Positions 36,665-46,005 of a stretch of 64,000 nt of DNA are shown in pieces; the stretch's first letter is position 1; every line of letters starts with the position of its first letter. The translations under genes and the position numbers were made by a program. Origin of the DNA: Candidatus Obscuribacterales bacterium (lineage in GTDB: Bacteria; Cyanobacteriota; Vampirovibrionia; Obscuribacterales; Obscuribacteraceae); contig JAHBVO010000002.1 in assembly GCA_019637435.1 (NCBI GenBank), positions 969,519-1,033,518 of the forward strand, given 5' to 3'. The notes below the pieces were generated by a model. That model was not told the DNA's origin and ran no database searches. It saw only the letters and a list, made by a program, of their open reading frames with translations.

Positions 36665-37831
36665 CTATTCACCACTCTCGTCAGGTGTAGCGAGTATCCT
36701 GGCGCGTCCTTCGTTGAATGAAAAGACTTGATCTGCATTGACCGGCGTCACTTTCCCGAACTCGTCGCAGATAAAGTACCTGTTCGAGTCCCCGCAATAA
36801 ACAGTTATAACCGCATAGTTGTCGTCGAATTCACTCAGACCAATCATCGAATCTGTTTGGAGTTCCGGTAACTTCACATCTACTTTGATGATGCCGTTTT
36901 TGTCCATGTATGCATAAGGTGTTCGAGTTGAGAGCTTTCTTTGTTTGTAGACCAGATATCCACCTCTGGCAGTAACCTGGAATTTCCCACTCTGAGAGTC
37001 AAACTTTGGTCCTTTTTTTAGTGGATGATTTAGTGGATGGCTCGCGAATAGACCTGTTTTGCTCGGTTGATATCCATCAAAATCGTCTGAGAGTTTCTTT
37101 CCGAAAGAATCTATCGCAATTAGCTGTCCGTCGAGTCTGACGATAGATGCCCCATCCTTAAAATCGGAAGCGTGTTCAAATTGACATGGAATTTTTTTGG
37201 CACCTTCTTTATCAATAAATCCGAATTTGCTGCCTTCGCGAACCGCGGCCAATCCGTTTGAGAAAACTCCGGCTTCGTCGAACTGAGCTGGGATAACCAG
37301 ATTACTTTTATCGATGTAGCCCCACTTCTTGTCGATTAAAACCGGTGCCAGACCCTCTCTGAACGCTCCTACCGAATCATATTTCGCATTGACAGTAAAT
37401 TTTCCGGATCTGTCAATGAATCCCCATTTACGTCCAGAAGCCTGCGGCGCTATGTTCGGCCCCCAGTGTTTGCCAGTCCAAGCTTGAATGCTTCCACCTG
37501 AGTCAATGTTCTCCGAGACTTGAGCCGCTGCAAGTCCATCGGAGAAAGGCATGACGTCTAAAACTTTTGCCTCTGGCTTAACAACTATGGTTCCGTCCTT
37601 ATCAATGAATAACCAATTTTCCTGTGGTGTTCTTCTTACGGCCGCAAGTCCTTCGGAGAAGTCCAGGGCCTCGTAATACTGCGGAGAAATTGCCAATTTC
37701 CCGTGATGGTCTATAAATCCCACTCTCAAGTCGTCGTTGTAGCGTGGATCGATGTTTTTACTCCAGGCAAAGAGAACCGATGCTGTTACCAGCAGGCATA
37801 CTGCTAATGCTAAGACGAGTTTTCTCTTCAT
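36665..37831 (-). CDS. WG-repeat protein with N-terminal membrane anchor
   Basis: 388 residues from ATG 37831; the frame opens at 37915, but that would put the hydrophobic segment inside. Residues 5-22 are a signal or anchor helix (LVLALAVCLLVTASVLFAW). Seven or so WG-type repeats follow, each with G-[FY]-I-D-x-x-G-K and F-x-x-G-L-A-A-V: VGFIDHHGKLAISPQYYEA, WLFIDKDGTIVVKP, WGFIDRSGKFTVNAKYD, WGYIDKSNLVIPAQFDEA, FGFIDKEGAKKIPC. These beta repeats are of unknown role and sit outside the membrane here. It follows mgtE after 31 bp and is probably co-transcribed with it. Confidence 0.88.
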   Translation of the reverse strand: MKRKLVLALAVCLLVTASVLFAWSKNIDPRYNDDLRVGFIDHHGKLAISPQYYEALDFSEGLAAVRRTPQENWLFIDKDGTIVVKPEAKVLDVMPFSDGLAAAQVSENIDSGGSIQAWTGKHWGPNIAPQASGRKWGFIDRSGKFTVNAKYDSVGAFREGLAPVLIDKKWGYIDKSNLVIPAQFDEAGVFSNGLAAVREGSKFGFIDKEGAKKIPCQFEHASDFKDGASIVRLDGQLIAIDSFGKKLSDDFDGYQPSKTGLFASHPLNHPLKKGPKFDSQSGKFQVTARGGYLVYKQRKLSTRTPYAYMDKNGIIKVDVKLPELQTDSMIGLSEFDDNYAVITVYCGDSNRYFICDEFGKVTPVNADQVFSFNEGRARILATPDESGE

Positions 37832-37862
37832 AACAAGTCTGAGGCACCGCCTATGGTATCGT

Positions 37863-39185
37863 TTAAAGCATCGCTCCCTTGAGAACGACGCTGGCAATCG
37901 TGAAGTAAAGAACAACGCCAGTTACGTCGACTAGAGTTGCCACGAATGGAGTGGATGCTGAAGCCGGGTCGAATCCAGCACGTTTCAAAACGAAGGGAAG
38001 GATGGAGCCTGACACGCTTCCCCAGAGAACTATTCCAACTAAGCTCAAGCCCACCGTTACGCCGAGCAGTTGTGAGTGGGGACCGTATGTGTGGAATAAC
38101 GATTCCCAAACAATCACGCGAATGTAGCCCACAATACCTAGAATAACGCCCATTGAGGAGCCGACGATAATTTCGCGCTGCATGACTTTCCACCAGTCAC
38201 GTAGTCGAACTTCATCCAGAGCCATTGCACGGACTACTAGTGTGGATGCTTGCGAGCCGGCGTTGCCGCCACTGCTTATGATGAGTGGAAGAAACAACGC
38301 CAGGATAACGGCTTTGGCAATCTGATCTTCGAAGTATCCCATCGCATTAGCCGTAAGCAGTTCACCGAGAAACAATACGAACAGCCATCCGGCACGCTTC
38401 TTGATCATCTCGGACAATTCAATCTTGAGATACGGATCCCCGAGCGCCTCGGAACCTCCCATTTTTTGAATGTCTTCCGTGGCTTCCTCTTCAACGACGT
38501 CAACGATATCGTCGATGGTAACGATACCTTTCATCCGTCCTTCGGAATCGACGACCGGAATGGCTAGAAGATTGTGTTCCTTGAACAATTTTGATAAGTC
38601 TTCCTGGTCGGCGTCTTCGTTTGCGGTGATCATATTGGTCCGCATGACGTCGTTGACTTTCTTGGTAGGCGGCGAGGAAAACAAACGCCGCACCGATACA
38701 ACGCCCAGCAGATGCTGCTGTCCATCCAATACATAGACAAGGTAAACAGTCTCGACTGTTTCAAGCGCCTGTTTTCGCAGATAAGCAAGAGCTTCATCCA
38801 CAGTCATATCCGGCCGCACACGAGCGTAACGCGGGCTCATCAGACCGCCGGCTTCGTCCTCGGCGTATGCCATGAGCGCGCTTACTTCTGTGCGTGTCGA
38901 CTCGTCGAGGAGCTCGAGAAAGTGACCGCGCTCCTCTTCTTCTATGCTCTGGATGACGTCAGCCGCATCATCCGGATCGAGCACGCGAATCCATAGTCTT
39001 TGCTCTCGTGTCGGCAGCGCCGTAAGAAGCTCGGATTCATCAGAAGAGCCGAGCTCTCGAAAGAATTCTTCGGCATCAGCATGCGTCAGCTCCTGAAAGC
39101 GCCTGAGCTTATCTTCCAGCTCAAGCTCGTCCCACTCATCATGGAGCTTTGCATATGACAGATCTTTCAGCGCGGTGTCAGTCAC
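37863..39185 (-). CDS. mgtE: MgtE-family magnesium transporter
   Basis: 440 residues from GTG 39185, with a purine-rich GAGAGAG seven bases upstream; a TTG at 39260 would add 25 atypical residues. Order: MgtE-N superhelical domain (about 1-125, DPDDAADVIQSI), paired CBS domains (about 130-255: GLMSPRYARVRPDMTVDEAL, VNDVMRTNMITANEDADQ, GIVTIDDIVDVV), then five transmembrane helices with the hallmark LPLIISSGGNAGSQAST. The CBS region senses cytosolic magnesium and gates the channel. Length is typical. The WG-repeat gene follows in the same direction. Confidence 0.94.
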   Translation of the reverse strand: MTDTALKDLSYAKLHDEWDELELEDKLRRFQELTHADAEEFFRELGSSDESELLTALPTREQRLWIRVLDPDDAADVIQSIEEEERGHFLELLDESTRTEVSALMAYAEDEAGGLMSPRYARVRPDMTVDEALAYLRKQALETVETVYLVYVLDGQQHLLGVVSVRRLFSSPPTKKVNDVMRTNMITANEDADQEDLSKLFKEHNLLAIPVVDSEGRMKGIVTIDDIVDVVEEEATEDIQKMGGSEALGDPYLKIELSEMIKKRAGWLFVLFLGELLTANAMGYFEDQIAKAVILALFLPLIISSGGNAGSQASTLVVRAMALDEVRLRDWWKVMQREIIVGSSMGVILGIVGYIRVIVWESLFHTYGPHSQLLGVTVGLSLVGIVLWGSVSGSILPFVLKRAGFDPASASTPFVATLVDVTGVVLYFTIASVVLKGAML

Positions 39186-39335
39186 GTTGAACTCTCTCTC
39201 TTGGGTCCGCCAAAGTGTGTCTGCGTGACCTCGGATGTACCGAAGTGCAGTTTGCCTCAACGAGTATACGCAATTAGCCGCTCCATGGGTATCCCGGGCG
39301 ACGTTATGTTGCGAGAAAGTTCAGAGGTCGAGACT

Positions 39336-41147
39336 TTAAAGGCTGTTAGCTTCGTCTTCCAATTGTTTTGCTTGCGTATCGAGTTGAAGTCCCTTCAATG
39401 CCCGTGCCTGACCGAGCAAGCTTTCCTTGCGCTGAGGAATGCATAGATCCGGAGGGTGTTCATTGTAGATTGCCATTGCATCCTTGAAGGCTTTTAGAGA
39501 CTTGTGGAAATCTTTCATGTTGTAATAACAGTCGCCAAGGCTGACGTATTTAGGCGCAAGCATCAAGCCCGAGCCACCTTTGCGCTTGTACATGCTCACT
39601 GACGTCTCAAGCATCATCGCAGCCTCTGGCCAATTTTGTTTGACCATATAGTGATTGGCTTTTTGATCGAGTTCATTTGCGTCCTGCATCTGATCGCTGT
39701 TGTCCAGCACAATGCTCTGGCTTGGACCACTCGGGCGCTCTGCCGTAGCCGGCTTCTGCGGCGGTGCTGGTGTCGGTTTATTCGTTAAAAGATAAATGGC
39801 AATGATAGCGCCTATCACTCCGATTCCGACTATTACGTAAGCTGCTGTTGCTACCATCTGGAACATCTCTTTAGGAGATGTTCGGTCGAAAGTGCCTGTC
39901 CTCCTCAGGTTCTTAACCGAAGCAACGGGCGCATCCTTTTGCAGCTGCTCCTGAGCTTTGACTTTGCGCAAGTCAACCAAAACATCATCGACTGTTTTGT
40001 AACGGTCGTTGGGATTTTTCTGCAAGCACTTCATGACGATGTACTCGAAGTCGTCAAGGTTGATCCAAGAAGACTTCTCCGCCGATTGTAGGTCTGGCCG
40101 AAGTTCTGACGGGAGGCTCGGCATCAGTGACACATGCTTGTTCATGGTATCAAGTATGGTATTACCGGAGATCGGGGTTCGTCCGGTCATTGCCTCGAAA
40201 ATTACGCAACCGAGCGAATAAATATCGGAGCGATTGTCCAGCCGTTTGCCCATGCATTGCTCGGGGCTCATGTAGAGCGGGCTTCCGAATACGTCGCCGG
40301 TTTTAGTCAATTGCTGGCTCTCGCCATTTTCTTCCGCAACGATTTTCGCAATGCCAAAGTCAACAAGTTTTATCTTGTTGCTGTCCTCAGCCATAAACAT
40401 GATGTTGCCTGGCTTGACGTCACGGTGAACGATTCCGAGCTCGTGCGCCACCGATAGACCTTCGCAGAGTTGTTCGAAGATTTCGAGAACATTAGGTAAA
40501 AACATTCCGCGCGTTTCTTTGATCTTCTGGCCCAGTGTTCGACCTTGTATGTAGTCCATCACCAGGTATGGTTGTCCATCGTTGGTGACGCCGAAATCGC
40601 GGTAAGTGATGAGACTTGGATGGGTCAGTTTGCTTACCGTCTGCGCTTCCAATTTAAAACGCTTCACTGCGGTTGCGTCTGACCACATATTTTTATCGAG
40701 CAGTTTGAGTGCGTATGTGGCATCGAGCTGTAAGTGTTGCACCAGGTAGATGCTGCTCATACCGCCTTTGCCGATGAAGCTTTTCACTAAGTATTTGTCC
40801 GCAATGGTTTGACCCACAATGGCATTTGGGTTTGCATCCGGCAGTGGATCGCGTGGCGGACCTGTAAGCTCATTTGCAGTTCGGTTGCCGGTATTAGTCG
40901 TCGAGCCGGAGTTCGTTGTTGAACCGCTGGTCGTCTCGAAAGACTCCTGCCCGGTGCTCATGCCAGGTTGCCCCGTCGCCGAGGGGTCGAAACCTCCCGC
41001 GGTTGCAGAGTCAGTGCCGGCGGGCGCGGATTTGCCTTTAACGAACACTGTTCGCGTCCAGGTATCCTGCATTGCTTCTTCTGAAACGGGTTCGTTAGAA
41101 AGCCTTTCCAGCCATTGGTCTTTGGGGCTCTTTTTTTCTTCAGACAT
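39336..41147 (-). CDS. Membrane Ser/Thr protein kinase with extracytoplasmic TPR domain
   Basis: 603 residues. A disordered Thr/Ser/Gly N-terminus (1-110) precedes the kinase (about 118-385): IGKGGMSSIYLV loop, Lys148 in YALKLL, HRDVKPGN with Asp243, DFGIAK with Asp263, and GSPLYMSPEQC. One transmembrane helix at about 432-453 (AAYVIVGIGVIGAIIAIYLL) is followed by a Pro-rich linker. Then a C-terminal helical region with two or three TPRs (ELDQKANHYMVKQNWPEAAMM; YVSLGDCYYNMKDFHKSLKAF) faces outside. All catalytic residues are present, so it should be active. The outer TPR part may sense an envelope partner. Confidence 0.92.
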   Translation of the reverse strand: MSEEKKSPKDQWLERLSNEPVSEEAMQDTWTRTVFVKGKSAPAGTDSATAGGFDPSATGQPGMSTGQESFETTSGSTTNSGSTTNTGNRTANELTGPPRDPLPDANPNAIVGQTIADKYLVKSFIGKGGMSSIYLVQHLQLDATYALKLLDKNMWSDATAVKRFKLEAQTVSKLTHPSLITYRDFGVTNDGQPYLVMDYIQGRTLGQKIKETRGMFLPNVLEIFEQLCEGLSVAHELGIVHRDVKPGNIMFMAEDSNKIKLVDFGIAKIVAEENGESQQLTKTGDVFGSPLYMSPEQCMGKRLDNRSDIYSLGCVIFEAMTGRTPISGNTILDTMNKHVSLMPSLPSELRPDLQSAEKSSWINLDDFEYIVMKCLQKNPNDRYKTVDDVLVDLRKVKAQEQLQKDAPVASVKNLRRTGTFDRTSPKEMFQMVATAAYVIVGIGVIGAIIAIYLLTNKPTPAPPQKPATAERPSGPSQSIVLDNSDQMQDANELDQKANHYMVKQNWPEAAMMLETSVSMYKRKGGSGLMLAPKYVSLGDCYYNMKDFHKSLKAFKDAMAIYNEHPPDLCIPQRKESLLGQARALKGLQLDTQAKQLEDEANSL

Positions 41148-41491
41148 AAATTTGAGCGTTCAACTCGACTTGCCAGGAGACGATCACAGGATAGAAACAG
41201 TTGTCTCTTAAGATACTAAGTGATCTTATCACGTATGCAATTCGAGCCTTTTCAAGCTTTGCTAATCATGCGGAGGATGGACGCTAATTCGGTAGTATCA
41301 GATATGGTGGCGTGCTAAATGACGCGCCTGCGGTAGTTTGCGCCACTGATGCCGGTTGGGCTTTGGCTCGATAGATCTTCTAGTCCAATCCTGGGGAATA
41401 CCCTGGAGCAGTTGAGACTAGTTCTATATAACCTGTTTAAAGCACCCCTGTTTGAGCAGGCTCAACCGACTTATAGGGAGCCCGAAAGTCT
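41148..41491. other. 344-bp divergent intergenic region
   Basis: No gene seen. TATATAAC at 41425-41432 may be a -10 for the rightward membrane protein gene, without a clear -35. An inverted repeat TTGAGC-AG-GCTCAA (41452-41465) lies just downstream of it and could be an operator. Confidence 0.35.
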
Positions 41492-42595
41492 ATGGAAAGC
41501 ACAAAATCAGCCTGGAAGGTAGTCTCCGACCCGTATGCACCGGAATCTAGCTGGGTCGCCGCCTGCGTCGGTAGCGCCGAAATACCTGGTCAATCGGGAA
41601 TCTCGCGACTCTCGGAGAACGGGCTTGCGAATGCGATAGAACCCCAACGCTGCGAACTGCGCCGGATCTGCGAAACAATTGTTTTGAGTGGTATGGTTGC
41701 TCTTCTGGGCGGCGTTCTGGCTGGACAGAGCGTGCATTTGCTGTATTTTTCGCAGCACTTAGTCGGACAATTTTTCTATGCTGATTACCAGTTCGCGCCG
41801 TGGAGCGACTTTTATTTCTGGTTCAATCAACCCAATGCCGTAATGGTTTACGTGCCGTTCTTCTTCAGCTTTTCGATGGGCTTCCTTTCTAGAGTGAATA
41901 GCCTCGGGCGGCTGTGCACAGTTGCGAACTTCTCAGCACTTACAGCTTTTTTCTCGTTGATTTCGCTGGGGGTTTCCGGTGTCTCATCGGGAGGCTTCGA
42001 CATGATCCAGTATGATTCACTCATGCTCACCACCGGCATTTTCGGCTCAGCCCTCGCTCATTTCTTCGGCGGATTGATTGCTACAAATCTGTCCTCGATT
42101 ACTCAACCGCGGAAAGTCTTCTACTCGCTTGCTGGAGGTCTTGTTCCAGCCTCACTCCTTTGCACCGGTCTATTTTTGAATGATTTGAGCGGCGCCATCA
42201 TTCTGTCGGTGACTGCGCCCGTACTAATCGGTTTTTTAGTCGCTGTTGCTACCGGCGTCACCCGTCCCAAGACCGCCGCACTGCTTGCCTTGACGGCTGC
42301 ATCGCCACTTGCCGTCTGTGGTCTGTTGCATATTCCAATAGCGATCTGGTTTGCAATTAACTCACCGATTGACGTCGGCTCTGGGTTGATTCCGTCCGCT
42401 GTTCGGGATCTGGTATACGTAACGGCGCTGCCAACTGTAGCCCTCCTGCTGCCTGTCTTCGGTTCTGTTTTGGGCTCTAAGATCGCGAAGGTTCGAGAAG
42501 ATGGAAACTTGCTTTTCCCTAGTTTCGGATGGAGGACGACGCGCTGTGCACCATCAATGGTGTCAGCAACTAGTGAAGCAAAGCCTTTGCCATAA
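41492..42595 (+). CDS. Polytopic membrane protein of unknown function
   Basis: 367 residues, with GGGAG 11 bases before the ATG. The N-terminal 60 residues are soluble. About eight transmembrane helices follow, for example ETIVLSGMVALLGGVLAGQ, VMVYVPFFFSFSMGFLS, TGIFGSALAHFFGGLIA, SVTAPVLIGFLVAVATGV and DLVYVTALPTVALLLPVFG. No transporter signature, catalytic motif or family is recognised. The gene overlaps the opposing kinase gene tail to tail by 26 bp (42570-42595). It could be a transporter-like or signalling membrane protein. Confidence 0.75.
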   Translation: MESTKSAWKVVSDPYAPESSWVAACVGSAEIPGQSGISRLSENGLANAIEPQRCELRRICETIVLSGMVALLGGVLAGQSVHLLYFSQHLVGQFFYADYQFAPWSDFYFWFNQPNAVMVYVPFFFSFSMGFLSRVNSLGRLCTVANFSALTAFFSLISLGVSGVSSGGFDMIQYDSLMLTTGIFGSALAHFFGGLIATNLSSITQPRKVFYSLAGGLVPASLLCTGLFLNDLSGAIILSVTAPVLIGFLVAVATGVTRPKTAALLALTAASPLAVCGLLHIPIAIWFAINSPIDVGSGLIPSAVRDLVYVTALPTVALLLPVFGSVLGSKIAKVREDGNLLFPSFGWRTTRCAPSMVSATSEAKPLP

Positions 42596-43982
42596 CAAAC
42601 AATGCTATCAATAGAAATAGCAGTACGAGACCGATTGTGATGATTATCTTCTTGGAATTGTCGGTATCGGCAGAGTTCGCACTCGGTAGTTGAAAACGGT
42701 TACGCATACGACCCTTTTGTTCGTCCATCGAAAGCGAAACATTTTCAATACGTGCAGTGCTGCGGTCACCTTCATCATCGTTGACTCGCACAGCATTCGG
42801 TGATGGCTTTTCCGTGGGCGATTGCCCCGGGCGGAGAGTGCGCTCCATGCGTTTAACATCGTCTGCCGCCGGTGCGGATGCTGGTGGCGTAGATGGTGTT
42901 GATACCGAATTCGGTGAGAAGTCCATAACGGACTCTTCTCTTGGAATTTGAGGTATGTCGACACCGCTTTGTCCAGCTGATTTCAAAGCCTTTTCGGCCA
43001 CGGCATGTTTTGTCTCGGCAGGTAAGTTTAATTGCTGGCCGGCAACGAGATTCGACAATAAATCTGCCTGAACCCCTTCGTGCCACTTCTGAATTGCTTT
43101 TCGGAACTCTGCAATTGTTTGAAACCGTTTAGCCGGATCGGTCTCCATCGATGTTTGGATCGCGGCGTTGAGTTCGTCCACGCGCTTCAAATCCGGGACG
43201 ACGGCGGAAAGCGCGGTGGGTTTCCTCTCCGGATCGCAATGAGCGGCCATGACGGTCATAATGTTGTGACCGGCATACGGCAAGTTTCCCGTCGTCATTT
43301 CGTACGCAAGAATTCCCATTGAATAGACATCGGATCGCGCGTCGACTTTCTGCCCTCGACATTGTTCCGGGCTCATGTACAGCGGGGAGCCGACCGCGTA
43401 GCCGGCCTGCGTCAGACCGGTTTGTTGACCGAGCGGTTTGGCAATTCCAAAGTCTAAAACTTTGACGTTCAGCTTGTTATCTTTTTCGAGAAGGTGGATG
43501 TTGCCAGGCTTCAAATCCCTGTGCAGGACGCCGGACGAATGCGCGTGTTCGAGCGCGTCACAGATTTGCAAAATGATTGAACCGAGATCGTCTTCGTTGT
43601 CGATGCGTTTTTGATCTTGCAGGATGTGTCTGAGACTCGCCCCATACATAAACTCCATGACGAAAAACGTTCTGCCGCCTTGTGCTTCAAGACAGTCAAT
43701 CGCTTCGACGATGTTTGGGTGTTTTAAGCTTCCGTGCAACTGAACTTCTTGCGCAAACCGCTTCACGATTTCCGGATCATGTGGTGTGACCGTTTTAATC
43801 GCCACCAGCCGATTACTGCCAACCTCGCGAGCCTTGAGCACAAGCGCCATTGCGCTTTCTCCAAGCACTTCCAGCACTTCGTACCGATCGAAGAGCGTTT
43901 TGCCAATCAAGGCCTCGCCTGGTTTTTTATTCCGAAGCTGCCCATCTTCCTGGCGCTGTTCGGAATTCGCTCCTTCGGACAT
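42570..43982 (-). CDS. Tail-anchored Ser/Thr protein kinase with unusual glycine loop
   Basis: 470 residues from ATG 43982 (AGG six bases upstream; frame open to 44009). Kinase at about 34-300: Lys63 in VAIKTV, HRDLKPGN with Asp156, DFGIAK with Asp177, and GSPLYMSPEQC. The nucleotide loop reads LGESAMALVLK instead of the usual GxGxxG, losing two glycines, so ATP binding may be altered. A disordered Ser/Thr/Pro linker (about 330-445) leads to a C-terminal transmembrane helix (IIITIGLVLLFLLIALFVMA) that ends within a few residues of the terminus, so no domain lies outside. It is followed upstream by the TPR gene on the same strand (98-bp gap). Confidence 0.9.
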   Translation of the reverse strand: MSEGANSEQRQEDGQLRNKKPGEALIGKTLFDRYEVLEVLGESAMALVLKAREVGSNRLVAIKTVTPHDPEIVKRFAQEVQLHGSLKHPNIVEAIDCLEAQGGRTFFVMEFMYGASLRHILQDQKRIDNEDDLGSIILQICDALEHAHSSGVLHRDLKPGNIHLLEKDNKLNVKVLDFGIAKPLGQQTGLTQAGYAVGSPLYMSPEQCRGQKVDARSDVYSMGILAYEMTTGNLPYAGHNIMTVMAAHCDPERKPTALSAVVPDLKRVDELNAAIQTSMETDPAKRFQTIAEFRKAIQKWHEGVQADLLSNLVAGQQLNLPAETKHAVAEKALKSAGQSGVDIPQIPREESVMDFSPNSVSTPSTPPASAPAADDVKRMERTLRPGQSPTEKPSPNAVRVNDDEGDRSTARIENVSLSMDEQKGRMRNRFQLPSANSADTDNSKKIIITIGLVLLFLLIALFVMAKALLH

Positions 43983-44080
43983 TTGACCTGCCGCTAAGTA
44001 TCGGACCAATCAATGATAAGCATATTGGGTCTTCATGAATAGTGCCAGGCCTGTCTGAAAAATTAGTACGGCAGGGGTTC

Positions 44081-45955
44081 TCAAGAGCCTCTGCTCTCGA
44101 GCGGTGATGTGTCGATTGCGTGTTGAGCGTTTGTTCCAGACTCAACAGGGTTGGAGTTTTTCAGCGCCAGGAATTTTTCTCTGAGGCGCTCCTGATCTCG
44201 TGGATTTGAGACGAGGCGCATGGTTTGCTCGCACAACTCCATGGCGCGTGGTCTCTCATTGGCTGTCAGCAATGAGTCCGTCAGTAGAACAATTGCGTCA
44301 ACGTCCGTTTTGTATTGACGTACATGGTTTTGCAGAATTGCTATTGCTTTGTCGTGTCGACCGGACTTTTGAAACGCGGTCGCCAGGCGGATATTATCTG
44401 AAGGCTCCTCGCCGTTCAACTGTCGTACCGCTTGCAGCTGCCGCTCTGCGTTTAAAACATCTCCAGCTTCCATAAGGGCAAACGCTAGGTAACGGCGCGC
44501 CTCAGCTGAATTCGGTTGGAGCTGTACTGCGCGTTTCAAAGTTCGGGTGGCGAACTCGCAGCGACCGTCTCGAAGAGCAGCATAGCCTTTCGCAAGAGCC
44601 TCGGTAAAACTCAGCGTTTCAATTTGTTTGAGTTCCACTCTATCGCTTGCGATACACGTTTTGCTGTCGTTGAATGCGACTTGTGAGTTGCCGGTTAGTG
44701 ATTCCAGTGCCTGCTTTGCCTTTTGGCAGCCGGATAAAGCTTCTGCGCAATTGGAGTTTAAACTCAAGGCGCTTCGATAAGATGAAAGCGCGCTCGCGAA
44801 ATTCGATTGCTCCATTTGATACGATGCTAATTTCAAAAATCCGCGAGTGAATTTAGGATTTTTTGCGACGGAGCGTTCATAATCGTTGATGGCCGCTATC
44901 TTATCGCCCAGTTGAGCGAAACAGTCCGCACGAAGCAGCAACGCATCTGGGTTTTCTTTGGACAAGAGTAAAACCTGGTCGCAGTCCTTCACTGCTTTTG
45001 AATAATTTTTCAAGCCGAACTGTGCCTTAGCCCGCTCCATATATGGTGTCACATGCTTAGGTCGTAGCGTGATAAGTTTGTCCAGTGTCGTTAATGCTTT
45101 TTCGAATTTACCTGTTGCCAAATACGCTTTAGAACGGCACGCCAGGGTTTCCGCGTTTTCCTGTTTGCTCGGCATCTTGTTGATTGCTTCGAAGTCATTT
45201 TCTGCTTCAGCAAATCTACCGAGAGAGACAAGAAGTTCCGCGCGCCTTTGTCTAGTTTGAAAGTTGTCGATTTTGTGATTGATCGCGGAGTCGATGTAGA
45301 GGAGCGCTTCTTCTCGTTTGCCCTCCATGCTAAGCAAATCGGTCATAGAGCAGTAGGCTGTCGAGCAGTTTTTATCATGCTGCAGCAGCCAGCTGAAATC
45401 GGCTCTTGCTTTGTCGAATTCATGCATGTTCCGATAACACTCACCTCGCAGCATGTGTGCGGAAATGCTGTCGGGATACCTGCTTAGAATGTCGTTGAGC
45501 TTGTCGATTGCTTCGGTATTTCTGCCGGTTTCCACATAACAGAGTGCGATACCTTCATGTGCAGATTGATTATCCCTGTTCAATCGCGCCAGGCATGAGT
45601 AATCCATTAGTGCGTCATCGTAGCGTCCAAGACTGACGAGAGCATCGGCGCGCTGGCAAAACTGGTCGCTGGTTGTAGGTGTGGCTAAAGCCGGATTTTT
45701 GGTAATTATTGGTCGGTAAGATGAGAATGACGTGACAGCGATCGTAGCAGTGGTGACAAACAGCGCTGCTGTCAGCATGGATGCGAAAAGACGTTTTTGT
45801 TTCTTGCGCGCCGCCCTGGAGTTCTTCTCAATGAGTTCCCGCAGCACCCTCTGCTCCGCGATGCCGGAACCGGGGATAGGCGGATTTAGCTCGTTCCAGG
45901 AACGAGTTTGGTGACCGTTCTCTTCGCCGTCGACCGATTTGTTTAGTAAATTCAT
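44081..45955 (-). CDS. Membrane-anchored TPR protein
   Basis: 624 residues from ATG 45955, with GGTGA six bases upstream; a TTG at 45961 is also possible. A cytoplasmic N-terminus of about 55 residues ends in RAARKKQKR before one transmembrane helix at about 58-78 (ASMLTAALFVTTATIAVTSF). The remainder is a long TPR solenoid of 13 or more repeats, with clear copies such as ADALVSLGRYDDALMDYSCL, GIALCYVETGRNTEAIDKL, AKAQFGLKNYSKAVKDCDQ and ADCFAQLGDKIAAINDYER. It is likely to face outside the cytoplasm as a scaffold. Its promoter region is the 11-bp repeat array, shared with the divergent giant surface protein. A kinase gene lies 98 bp downstream. Confidence 0.86.
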   Translation of the reverse strand: MNLLNKSVDGEENGHQTRSWNELNPPIPGSGIAEQRVLRELIEKNSRAARKKQKRLFASMLTAALFVTTATIAVTSFSSYRPIITKNPALATPTTSDQFCQRADALVSLGRYDDALMDYSCLARLNRDNQSAHEGIALCYVETGRNTEAIDKLNDILSRYPDSISAHMLRGECYRNMHEFDKARADFSWLLQHDKNCSTAYCSMTDLLSMEGKREEALLYIDSAINHKIDNFQTRQRRAELLVSLGRFAEAENDFEAINKMPSKQENAETLACRSKAYLATGKFEKALTTLDKLITLRPKHVTPYMERAKAQFGLKNYSKAVKDCDQVLLLSKENPDALLLRADCFAQLGDKIAAINDYERSVAKNPKFTRGFLKLASYQMEQSNFASALSSYRSALSLNSNCAEALSGCQKAKQALESLTGNSQVAFNDSKTCIASDRVELKQIETLSFTEALAKGYAALRDGRCEFATRTLKRAVQLQPNSAEARRYLAFALMEAGDVLNAERQLQAVRQLNGEEPSDNIRLATAFQKSGRHDKAIAILQNHVRQYKTDVDAIVLLTDSLLTANERPRAMELCEQTMRLVSNPRDQERLREKFLALKNSNPVESGTNAQHAIDTSPLESRGS

Positions 45956-46005
45956 TTTCAATCACCGGGGCTTGGACCACTGGAATTCTATGTTCACAGA
46001 GCACC

